64,000 bases of DNA, taken from positions 16,768,162-16,832,161 of the forward strand of contig NC_086283.1 in the NCBI RefSeq assembly GCF_021018805.1. Direction: 5' to 3'. The notes under the pieces were generated by a model. That model was not told the origin of the DNA. It was given only the letters and a program-made list of their open reading frames with translations, and ran no database searches. Shown here one piece after another: positions 1 through 17,700 of the stretch (position 1 is the stretch's first letter; every line of letters starts with the position of its first letter). A program made the translations under genes and the position numbers. The stretch comes from Prinia subflava. Lineage: Eukaryota > Chordata > Aves > Passeriformes > Cisticolidae.

Positions 1-1
1 A

Positions 2-7337
<7,336 letters not shown>

Positions 7338-8641
7338 CTACTAAAAAGAATGAGGCCATTATTAACAAAACATCAGACTGCAGTAGAGACTTCATAGTGT
7401 ATAAACGTCTACTTTTGTGTATGTGGACCCACATACTTTTGTGTCCAGAAAAGCACAAGACAATTTTCTTCAGAAAGGTGTTAGGTAGGAAATATGCGGT
7501 ATAAAAAACATGAAGCAATTACAGTTTTTTGTAATGGAAGTTACTGAAAGTAGTATTAACAGTTACATCTTCACATTATAGTGTATTTGAAAGATATTAA
7601 ATAGAGCTTTCAATAGAGGAACAAAGTACTATTAAAATGAAGTAATATCGGTGAATGTGAAAACTCTTCCAGAAGTGCTGGTCTTTTTGCCCGGGACGGC
7701 AATCTTAGCACACCTTTCCTTTAAATCCTGGACGTTTTAAGTTATTTATTTGTTACGTCGTCGTAATGCAAAATTATTAACTCTTCAAAGCATCTTCAAT
7801 ACTTTGATACGTCAATACTTCTAAATTAAACTCATTCTTTGTATTATTAAAGTGCATGGAGCCTGAACTTAAGTCCTGGCCTACACAACATGTGAGACTG
7901 GACACCAGACCACCACTGCAGTTCTACGCAGCAATGGCACAGCTACAGCCGCGGGGGTGGGAGGGTTAAAAAAGAAAAAAGCCCAAGAGCCGAAGACAAA
8001 GCCACCTCTCCGTGCTTGGCAGGCCGCCCGGCGCCTGTGGACAAGCGCTGGCCGTGTGTCTCCCGCGCGATGGCGGGAAGGCCCGCGCCAGCTCCAGCAC
8101 ACACGGCAGCGCGGACAAAGCACGCTCGGAGGAGCCGCGGCGGCACCGGGCCAGGCCGCACGGGGTCCGGCTTCAGCCGCGCTCCGGAGCACAGGGAGCG
8201 GCGCCGGACCCTCCGCGGGCTCAGGCACCGCCACAAAATGGCGGCCACCTCTGGCAGCGGCTCCGCTCCGTCCCCGCGCCCGGCGGCCTCCTCGGCGCTC
8301 ACCCACCGCGCGACTCAGCCCCGTCCGGACATTTCGGCTCGGCGCTCCCGCCGTGCCCCCCTCGCCCCACCCCGGGATGCTGAGGAACCCCCACACCTAA
8401 AATGGCGGACACCGCACCTCACGCCGCCGTGACCCTCCTCGCCCCACCGCAACCGCGCGGGTCCCGCCGTCCTAACCGGAGCCGGGCAGAGAGGGATTAC
8501 GGATCAGGCCCGACTCCGCCGCCCCTCCACTGCGCCACGGGCGGAGCGCCCCGCGGCCCCCACGCCGCGGACCTTTCGCCACGGGTCCCCGCAGCGCTCC
8601 GCGGTGCCGCCCGCAGAGCCCCAGCCCGCAGCAGCGCTCAC

Positions 8642-8675
8642 CTCTACCCGTCCCGATCTGCAACTGCGCAATGGG
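8642..8675 (-). other. RBMX: Probable RBMX non-coding first exon (5' UTR)
   Basis: A good splice donor, GGTAGAG followed by GTGAGC on the minus strand, ends this exon at 8642. It lies about 1.3 kb upstream of the first coding exon, whose acceptor is near 7340 (TTTTTAG, then 5' UTR before ATG 7319). A TATA box sits 25-30 bases above the proposed transcription start near 8672. Family knowledge: RBMX has a short non-coding exon 1 in mammals. The exact start and acceptor are inferred, because several AG dinucleotides occur between 7326 and 7342. Confidence 0.6.
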
Positions 8676-8698
8676 GGCGAACAAAGGCGCTGCGGGCC

Positions 8699-8716
8699 TT
8701 TATAGCTTTACGTCAC
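8699..8716 (-). promoter_or_regulatory. RBMX core promoter: TATA box and CRE-like site
   Basis: Read on the minus strand, TATAAA occupies 8704-8699. Just upstream is TGACGTAA (8716-8709), a CRE/ATF-like half-palindrome. Both point toward the predicted RBMX first exon. A TATA box inside a CpG island fits a strongly expressed housekeeping gene. Function is inferred from motif and spacing only. Confidence 0.6.
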
Positions 8717-9015
8717 CCGCCGGACGGAGCCCCGGATGCGGCGGCGCCGAGCCCGGTAGGGGGCGCCCGCGGCCCGCCGCGGCCCCGGCGTCGGCACGAA
8801 GCTCCCGCTGCGGCCGGGGCACAGCGGGGCCCGGAGGGGACAGCGGGGCCCAGAGGGGACGGGGAGCAGCGGGGCCGAAGAGTCCCATCCTGCCAGGAGG
8901 GGGGAGCGGGCCAGGGACTGCGAGCCGCGGGAAAATAGCGGGAGTGGGCCGTCGGAAAGGCGGGGTAGGGCTTTGTTTGCCGGCTGCGCCGCGTCCCAAA
9001 GGATTGAGGCCCCAT

Positions 9016-9480
9016 AGGGAGTGCTGTGTCCAGTTCTGGTCTCCTCAGCACGAGAATGGAGCTACTGGAGATAGTAATCATCCGACAGATGTCTGGAGCA
9101 TCTGTCTTAGGAGGAGTGATATGGATGTTGGGGCTGTTCAGTCTAAGGAGGAGAAGAATGAGAGGAGATCTCACTAATGCATGTAAATATCCCAAAGCCA
9201 GGTGCCAAGGGGATGGTGCTAGAGTATTTTCAGTGGTGCCCAGTGACAGGACAGGTAGTAATGGTCATAAACTGGAATACAAGAAGTTCCACCTCAACAT
9301 GAGAGAGAACTTTGCATTGAAGGTATCAGAACCCTGGAACAGCTGCCCAGTGAGGTCTTGGAGTCTCCCTCTCTGGAGACCTTCCTGTGTCATCTGCTCC
9401 AGGTGACCCTGTCTTGTAGGGGGATTGGACTGGATGATGTCCAAGAAGTCGCTTCCAATGCTAACTGATTTTGTGAAGCA
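9016..9480 (+). mobile_element. CR1 LINE fragment, 3' end, plus orientation
   Basis: The stretch follows the CR1 consensus through its final coding part and 3' UTR. Landmarks are GTGCTGTGTCCAGTTCTGG, GGGGCTGTTCAGTCTAAGGA, CAGTGGTGCCCAGTGACAGG, AACTGGAATACAAGAAGTTC, CTGCCCAGTGAGGTCTTGGA and finally GGGGGATTGGACTGGATGAT. It is 5'-truncated, as most CR1 copies are, and has drifted considerably. It lies just beyond the RBMX CpG island. CR1 abundance points to a bird or other sauropsid host. Confidence 0.88.
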
Positions 9481-10865
9481 GCAGATCTTTCACTTCTTTG
9501 GAGGGAAAATCACAGTACTATCAGTTTAACTTTGTGCAAGAGCTTAACCCAGTTTGCTAAAACAGCCTTAAAGGCATTTTTAATTAGTTTGATTAATACA
9601 TGTGCATGGCAGCACCCTTCCTTGGAGAATAACAGCAAACCAAAACGAGTGTGGTTTAAAATTAAATGTGCTGTTGATGGCACAAAGTTTTGCCATTTTT
9701 GTTCAACCAACTCAATTTGTTAATTATTTATACTCAAAGTTCAACTGTGATTCTCTTTGGCTGGCTAAACCTGATAGTGGAAAAGTCAGGAGGAAATCTG
9801 CTTATGCAAAAAATTGGCTAATTTTTTGTTATTTGAGCCTGTAAATTATCTAAATTTATATTAATCTGTCATCAAGACCTATTTTCTTAGTGCCACCCAT
9901 TCTAATCACCCAGTCTTTTAAGTTCTCCCTTGCAGTTCTTGCTTGCAGTTCTCCAGACCTTCATTTCTGGGAGGTGCCACAGAGTGTATGGACTCTAAGG
10001 GCACTGCCCCACTGCCCAGTGCTGTTATGGTTGCTCAGCTGCATAGTTGCTACATTCTGATAAGAGAACATCAGACTCTATCCTTCTCTTCAGTTTTTCA
10101 GTCTGTCAGATACTGATATTCAGCTGCTGTCGGTGCCATGGGAAGCAGAGGGCAACTTTGCCTCAGATTAGCTCATAGATGTGTTGAGAACACAAAGGAA
10201 GGGAGCTCTCAAACACTTCTCTAAACTCCAGTATGTACTTGAAGATGTCACCTTACTAGTGTGGATGCTCAAGAGTTTCTGGATGCTGTTACTGTTAATG
10301 GGAAAAGGGAAAGATGACCTTTGTAAGGAGGTGGGAGGGCACTGCCTTTGGTATCAATGCAGTTGCCAAAGAATGGCATTACCAGGTACTAATACAATTA
10401 TAATATGAAGAAAAGCTTCAAATTCTAGTTTCAATACAAAAGAATTCAAACTTTAGAGCCTCCCTAGGATGGATAGTGAAAACTAAAGCAAGTTGTTAGT
10501 CCTGTAAGAAAAATGCTAAAAATGGCCTCCGTCAAGGTAGAGTCTCTGTGCTTCTCTGACCCCCGGTATATTTATTGACTTCCTGACAACTGGAAAATTA
10601 AGCAAATGCAAACAAAAGCCTCCTTTCCTGTCTCCTCTGATTAAAAGAGTAAAATATTTCATTGATAATTCCAGACTTCATTTTAGTAACATTTTGTTAA
10701 CATATACTGTACATGTAGTTAGGCAGGATTAGCATGAACATAATGACATTTAAAACAGTATTTGAATATAAATGCTGTAATTATATTGATGCCTTGAGAG
10801 GCTACCTAGAACAGAGGCTAGGCAGTGTTAAAGGAATAAAGTAGAGATTTATTAAAAAGGCCTTC
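9481..10865. other. Intergenic DNA between RBMX and the TM9SF2-like gene
   Basis: AT-rich sequence between two CR1 fragments. No exon, RNA gene or recognisable repeat was found in it. Confidence 0.6.
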
Positions 10866-11038
10866 AAAGGGTACTTAGACACTGGAACGGGCTGCCCAGG
10901 GAGGTGGTAGAATCACTGTCCCTGGGAGTGTTTAAGGAAAGACAGGATGTAACACCCAGTGGCCTCGTCTGGTTGACATGGTGGTGTTTGGCCCCGTGTT
11001 AAACTCAGAGGTATTAACCTGAAAAGAGATTCTGGTAT
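10866..11038 (+). mobile_element. Short CR1 LINE 3' fragment, plus orientation
   Basis: The segment contains ACACTGGAACGGGCTGCCCA, then GGGAGGTGGTAGAATCAC, GTTTAAGGAAAGACAGGATG and GTTGACATGGTGGTGTTTGG, all landmarks of a CR1 subfamily 3' end. A degraded tail, CTCAGAGGTATTAACCTG, follows. It meets the next CR1 fragment tail to tail near 11038. Confidence 0.78.
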
Positions 11039-11255
11039 CATAGAATCCTAGAATGGTTTGGGTTGGAAGGCACCTTCAAGATCAGCTGGTTCCATCACTC
11101 CCACCCCGCCCGCCATGGGCAGGGACACCTTCCCCTAGACCAGGATGCTCCGACCCCCGTTCAGTCTGGCCTTCAACACTTGCAGTGACAGGGCATCCTC
11201 AGCTTCTCTATGCAACCTGCGCCAGGGCCCCACACGCTCCCACGGAAGGCTTTCT
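11036..11255 (-). mobile_element. CR1 LINE 3' fragment, minus orientation, abutting the TM9SF2-like CpG island
   Basis: The sequence begins ATCATAGAATCCTAGAATGG, the reverse complement of the CR1 tail. It continues with GGTTTGGGTTGGAAGGCACC, CCATGGGCAGGGACACCTTC, CTAGACCAGGATGCTC and CTTCTCTATGCAACCTGCGC, all matching the CR1 consensus in reverse. It ends within the start of the CpG-rich promoter of the downstream gene. Confidence 0.88.
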
Positions 11256-11770
11256 GCCCAGTATCCCATCTAACTCCGCCCTCTGGCAGCGGGAAGCCGT
11301 TGCCCCTTGTCCTGTCGCCGCCCGTTCCTCAGAATGCCCGTCCCCAAGATGGCCCTTCCCGGCGCTTCCCGCCGAGCCGCGCAGCCGCTGTGGCCCCGAC
11401 CCGGCCATGACGCGCCCGCCCCCGCCTCCGACTGAGCTGGGGCCGCCTCCGCAAGGCGCTGCCCGGGGCTGTCGGGGCTGCAGTTGCGCCTCATGGTGCC
11501 CTTGCCCGTCCAGGCTGCAAGATGAGGCTGCTGGCTGCCGCACTCTTGCTGGTGGCACCTCTCGGCGCTGCCTTCTACCTGCCCGGATTGGCGCCCGTCA
11601 GCTTCTGTGAGGAGGGCGAGGAGACCGAGAGCTGCAAGGTGAGAGCCCGCACAGGCGGGCCCGGCGCGGGCCGTCCCCTCGCCCTGCCCCGCTCGGGGAT
11701 CCCGCGGCCGGGGGGTCCGCGGGGTACTCCCAATCCCGCGGGTGTCCTCCCGCGGACGGCAGCCTTTGCT
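11250..11770 (+). promoter_or_regulatory. CpG-island promoter of the TM9SF2-like gene
   Basis: A GC- and CpG-rich block covers the proposed 5' UTR, exon 1 and the start of intron 1. No TATA box is seen at a suitable distance. A YY1-like AAGATGGC (11345-11352), a TGACGCG motif near 11407 and SP1-type CCCCGCCTCC lie upstream of the ATG. This fits a TATA-less housekeeping promoter; the transcription start was not pinpointed. Confidence 0.7.
11493..11525 (+). CDS. Short upstream ORF overlapping the main start codon
   Basis: ATG at 11493 opens a ten-codon frame, [10 protein letters not shown], that ends at TGA 11523-11525. The stop overlaps the main ATG (11522-11524) in the sequence ATGA. If transcription starts upstream of 11493, ribosomes would meet this frame first, and reinitiation or leaky scanning would set the output of the main protein. 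The frame is seen directly; any regulatory role is inference. Confidence 0.4.
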   Translation: MVPLPVQAAR

Positions 11771-14700
11771 CCGGGGAAGACAGACACCCCCAGCTGGTAT
11801 TCCTTTTTCCCGCTGAACGTTCCAGCCAGCGCTGGGAGGACTCTCAGCGCCTTGTTCCTGGCGTGGCCGGGGCCTGTCAGCAGCCAAGAGTAGCTCCGCC
11901 ATGGGGTAGCAGCATTTGCTAGTTAGCCACGCGTTTCGTACCAGCCACACAGGCTGTTTCGGGAAGTCCGTATTTTCATACTTTTTCTCTTCCTTTCCTG
12001 TTTCAGTCACTAATTGAGCTCTTTGTGAACAGGCTGGACTCTGTTGAATCAGTTCTGCCATATGAATATGATGCGTAAGTACATTCCAACTGGTTTCCAG
12101 AAGTGTTTGGAAAGGTGCTTTTCTTTTACCGTAAGGGTGTCAGTATTTTGGCTGTAGGGATGGAAAAATGAATCCAGTGCTCAGTGGCAGGAATGAAGTT
12201 CAAGAGGGTGGGAAGGATGAAGGCCACACCTGTGCCACCTGACCGTCTTCTGTTATGGTTAAAAAAAAAAAGGCTGCAGGGTTTCTTATAGGTGCATTCT
12301 TTTGAGCTGAGTACAAGATGTAGTATTGACTGTGACATATTTGAAAGTTCTTTCTGTTAGGCAAATCTAGGGTATCAGATGTTTTGCGTTCCTTTTTTTG
12401 CTGGTCATTTAACGAAACCAGGAGACCAGTCACTGTTAACTTTGCGTTTTTTGCCAAAGCTCTGTAGTTGATTCTTGGTTTATTGGTTTTGGTTTTGTTT
12501 AATTTTGCTTCTTTTATTTGAAAACTTCTATCTGCTTTTGCAGATATTTATAGGGCTACAAAACGATGATAAACAATATGATTTGCAGTCTTGCTGTTGG
12601 GCACAGAAAAGAAAACGTGCATGTGTTTTAGTTCTTTCCCTGGGCAGTGTAGCAGTAGAAGCAAGACCAGAGACTAAAAAATCTCCCTGTCTCTATTTCC
12701 ATTAGACTTTATGGAAGACAGTGCGTTTAGGACCATTGATTGAGGAAAATACTTAGGTACCAAAGATCAGGATGGGTTTGCTTGTTGTTATGTTGGGTTT
12801 TTTTAAGGTAACCTGGTTCTACTTGTGTTTAATGAAAAGCCAGAATGGTTACATTGTCCCATATTCAGCAGTTTCAGGCTATATGTAGTTGAAAAGAATT
12901 GAATGGTGTTTGACAGTGTGGCACTGTAATACTAAAGGCACTTTCCTTCTTTGAAATATGTTTCATGTTAAATGCTATTTGTAAATATTCCTTTAAGAAA
13001 GGATTGTAGTTCTTCAGAAACTTTTTGCAAGAGAAATGAAAAGTCTGTAGCACAGTCCCCTTTTTCCCACAAAATGAAACATTCTATTGTTTGTTTAAAT
13101 TGCCATTTGAAAAGCGTGGGTGGACTAAGCATCATGCATTTTGTTAAAGACATGCTGGAGTATGTATTGGTTGAAATTGATATTAAAATAGATGCCAGCT
13201 TTCCTTGTAAAGGCTCTCTGATTTTTTTCCTACTACTGGCTGAACATTTAAAAAAATCGTGAAAACTACTATGTTAAAGACATTAATTTAAGAATTTGTT
13301 TTAGGCTGGTATTTACAGCTATATGTCAATTAAAAATAAAAGGTAACCTTTGCTGCTTTTTTCCAGTTTTGACTTCTGTCAAGATAAAGAAGAGAAAAGA
13401 CCATCAGAAAATCTTGGACAAGTGCTGTTTGGGGAGAGAATAGCATCGTCTCCATATAAGGTTATTTTATCCCTTGAAGTTGATCCTGTTTAAATTTGAT
13501 AGCTGTCATTCTGATGGCTGTGATCCATAGACATAGCTGAAGATTTGATGACGGGGTGATTACTTGTCTTTATATTTTTTAATATAAGCACTATGGATTT
13601 TCTGTAATAAAACTCCTCCCAGCCCAAAGGCATCTTAGATTGCTTAACTACAGTTAGGAAACTGAGCCAGTGATCACCCTTCTTGCCTGTTGCTCTGTGG
13701 TAGAGAAGTCCAGAAATTATATCTTAGGTAGTTACGTAATAGCTAGATGTAAGGTGTGTTAGCTGATCTGAAATAATTTGTTTATTAAATGTAACATTGG
13801 AGACTATAAAGTGATAGTTCAGGAACTGTTTCGTATACTTGGTTGTAGTATTGGGCAACTCCCAGAGTGGGAAGGGGGAAATAGGTTGTGGCTCACTTTC
13901 AGCTTTTCTCTGCTTGTGCATGCTTATCATCTGTTGTCTGAAACTAGATTTTCCGTGTTGATGCATATCTCTTGGAACCTTCTGTAAAATGATTGTATAG
14001 AAGTATTTTGCGAGTTGGTTATGTGGTATTTTCCTATATCACGCCCTGCATTAGCAATGACCAAATGTAGCATATTTAAAAAGCTGTGCCGTCAATCTGG
14101 GACAGTTATTAGACGTGGAGCAGTTGTCAAACTGGCTCTTGGTGTACTGTATGGTGTTCAGTTGCAGCTTCCAGGCTTAGATGTGCCAGTGAAGCTGAAA
14201 ACTCTGCTCTGTGTGTGTGTGGTGGTTGCTAGATAATCCAAATCCGTGTGAGAAAAAGGGGCAGCAGTTTCTGGGTCTACTGCTGCTCAGTCATAAGGGA
14301 ACTGATCACATCTTTTCATTAGTCTGTCCCCTTATATGAACTGCTCTTAGAAATGTCCTTAATTCTCTGAGCTAATGTAATTTTAAGTCTTATGACTTAA
14401 AATTAGTGGTCACAAGAGGCTTTTCAATATGTAGCATGGGTCATTTGGACTGGATACGTATTGAATAGGTTAAGTGTTATAAGAATTGTTTGAAATGGCT
14501 GCACACTGCAGTAATTAGAAAATGCTGTTCCTGGTTAGCGTTTGGGCCTTGATAACAGAATTTTCAGTCGTGTTTTAAGCTCACTAACAGGTAAATATTA
14601 ACCGATTCAGAAGCTGGAGATGCAAACGTGAGTGGGTTTGTGTAAGGTGATGTCTGTGCTTGAAGCTTAAATGTTGTGCAACTTGTGCTTTTGGCAGCCT

Positions 14701-17700
14701 TATCTAACTTGGTCGTCATGGGGAAAACTAGCTAAAGTTAACATGAAGTATTCAAGAAGGGCATAGTGAAAGTCTCTTTTAGCAGATGATGCAATTAGCA
14801 AAATAAACCAAGCTGGTAAAAGAAAAAGCAATACCTTTTCTACTAATTTTCAATTATCAGCCCTCTGGGTTTATCCTTTAGAAACTTAAAATAAGGAGGT
14901 AATTTAGCTAAAAAAAACCCCACCCTACTTTACCTAAAAAAACCCCGAAAAATGCTAAAAGATCTTTAAAGCAAAATTGAAGTGACTGAGATTTTTGTGC
15001 TTTTTTTAACAGTTCACTTTTAAAAAGCAAGAAACTTGCAAGAAGGTTTGTACAAGATCATATGACCCAGGAAACAGTGCTGATAAAAACAAACTGGCTT
15101 TTTTGAAGAAAGGAATGCAGCTGAATTATCAGCATCACTGGTAAGCCTAGACATGTGCTTGAGGTTGGGTTTATTTTCTGCTTTTGGACATTTGTTATTT
15201 ATGTTTTAAGTGGTTGCTTTCTTCCTTGTGTGTGATAGTTGTCTCTCTACTATGCATCTTGTAGGCACTACTGAAAAGTGTGTGCACTACATGAATGTGA
15301 AATGTCACTGTGAAGTGAGGTGTATCCCTTTCTGAGGATGTGTTCTTTGATGATTTCTGTCTAGGATTATCGATAACATGCCTGTAACGTGGTGTTATGA
15401 TGTGGAAGATGGACAAAAATACTGTAATCCAGGATTTCCAATAGGATGTTTTGTTACTCCAGATGGTAGAGTTAAAGATGCTTGTGTTATAAATGTAAGT
15501 GGTGGAACTTTTTTTGTTAGTATAGGGTGGTTTCATTTGTGGTTTTACTTTTAAGCTTTCTTTTCCTGAGGAAGAACAGATGTGTTTGTAAACATGCTTA
15601 ATGTTCAGACTGTGGGCACTGACGGAGCTGAGTGCTGCTAGTGTGTGCAGTGTCTCACTTACACAGTTGTCCTAATAAAATGTTCATACAGGTCTTTGAC
15701 CAGGATATTTTATAAAGCTATAAAATAATGGCATGGATATTTAAAAGCCTTAGCAAATTGAGGTTTTGTTCTGAAATTTCATGTATATCCATCCTAGTAA
15801 CTATTCATTCTTTGTTTATATTGTGTTCATGTACAAGATTTTCTTTTTTATCAGTATCAGATAGAAGCTTTCTAGTGAAGTCCTAGAAATGAGCTCTGTG
15901 TTCTAGTTGCAAAAGTTATGTCTAGCACAGTTTACAAGTTAAATGTGTTAGGATTTTCCCAGATGGCTGAAGGATAACAAACATAGCTGTGACAGGGAAA
16001 ATTATGTTGACAGTTAGAAATGTGTCAGCCATCCTGGGGCTTCTATTGTGAACTAGTACAATTACTGATAATAGTGATAAGAGTTATACCTCCTGGGTGA
16101 GGGACAACACTCCTCTTGGTGAGGAGACAGCTTTCCTTGACTCTGCTCTACCACTGCTTGCGTGCAGTGCAGTCAGTTCATTTGTATGCAGAAGGTCTGA
16201 TGCTTCTTTGAAGTGTTGCATTTATCATGCACGTTCAGTTTACTCTATCTGCAGTCACCTTCCAACACAGTTACTCCTCAGGCTCCCCAGATTCTTGAAA
16301 GTGATCTTTTGTACACGTATATTAATGTTGAAGTGTTTCCTGTTGTTGCTCCACGTCTCATTTTAAAGCTCTTGACTTCTTGCGCCCTCTCCTGTTGGAG
16401 GAGTTGCTCAGTCTCTTGATCATGTTTTGTAGTCAGAGTTTAACAAGAAGAACACTTTCTACCTCTTCAACCACGTTGACATAACAATCATGTACCACAG
16501 CGGGAAGGATGAAAACTGGCCTGGTGCAAGACTGGTGATGGCAAGACTGAGACCACAGAGGTAACTGTGCATTAAAGCAGCAGGTTCTGGTACTCTGGAG
16601 TCCTAACAGTGGTTCCAGAGAAAACAGTTCCTTGGAGATGTTGTTGGTGTTAATAAATTCTGAGGAACTTGTTATTCTGGCTTCTCATATGCTGGTTTAT
16701 GTCTTGTTCTGTTTACAAGGACAGTTCCCCAAATGTAAATGCCATTTAACTTTGCTTTTAAAGTGTTGCCCAAAGTCTCTTGTGATGGAAAAGCTGCTTG
16801 TGCAAACTTTTAAAGCCTGACCCAAACAACAGAGCCTTTTTCATGTTTTGGTTGATTTGTGTCTGGATGTGCAGGTTTTCAGAAATATCCTTTCACTGAG
16901 TAAGAGTTTCCCATGTCAGATCTGTTACTTGTCTCCAAAATGTACTTTGGATGAATGTACAGGTGTACTTTTTCCTGTGTAAGTTTGGATACAGATGTAC
17001 AGGTGAAATACCATGTTAACATTGGTATTCAGAACTGCAGATGACAACAACTAATTTCCTAAGAAGACTAACTGATTTTCTCAAACAGTAGCTTGTTAGT
17101 TTTTGTGTTGGCCAGAGTGGAGGTGCAACAACTCAGAAGTTGGAAGAAGACTGAAGCAAGTACAGGCCTCTAGTCAATCTTTTCATACACAGTTCATATT
17201 TATCTATATTTGAAAACTGCAGTCCAGTTACAAAGTTTCAAAGTAGGTCTTTTTTTATAGCTAAACTCGTCTCTCCTTTCTACAGAAGTTAAGTAAGTCA
17301 ATAAATTACACTACTACAGTTTCTGAAATCATCCATGCTTGGTACAACATGACATGATTGTACTTGGTTTTTATCTTGCAAAGGTACAGTGTGTTTTTAG
17401 CTAATTATATTTGCCATGCAAGTTTATTCCTTCCATGGGTGCTGGGAAGATTCTACCAGTCTTACTCATTTTTCATTAATGGTTTATCAGTAGCATCCCG
17501 AATGGCTAAAAAATGGTAATTTGCCTTTTCCCTGGCACTGCAGACTATGATGGGGCAGTTAGGTTGTACAGAACCTTAATTTTGTCATTCTCTGACCAGG
17601 TGTTTTGCTTCAGCCTTGAAGCTCTCCAAATGGGAAGTATTTGTGATTGGAGCGCAGTGCTAAATTTTTTACAAGAAAACTAAAGTTTTTTAAAATTTCA

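Larger units (their letters stand above)
7940..8990. promoter_or_regulatory. CpG island over the RBMX promoter and first intron
   Basis: This is a very GC-rich block with dense CpG dinucleotides, in sharp contrast to the AT-rich DNA on both sides. It contains the predicted RBMX exon 1, its TATA/CRE promoter and most of intron 1. Two AAAATGGCGG motifs (8235-8244 and 8399-8408, plus strand) resemble YY1 binding sites. Long open frames on both strands here come from the lack of AT-rich stop codons and are not taken as genes. Confidence 0.8.

Noticed and set aside
7881..9195. Many long overlapping open frames on both strands
   Set aside because: They lie in a CpG island where stop codons are rare. 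None shows family resemblance, and they overlap in nearly all frames.
11053..12061. Frames of 185 aa (plus) and 263 aa (minus) around the TM9SF2-like first exon
   Set aside because: They run through CR1 sequence and the CpG island in frames other than the real exon.
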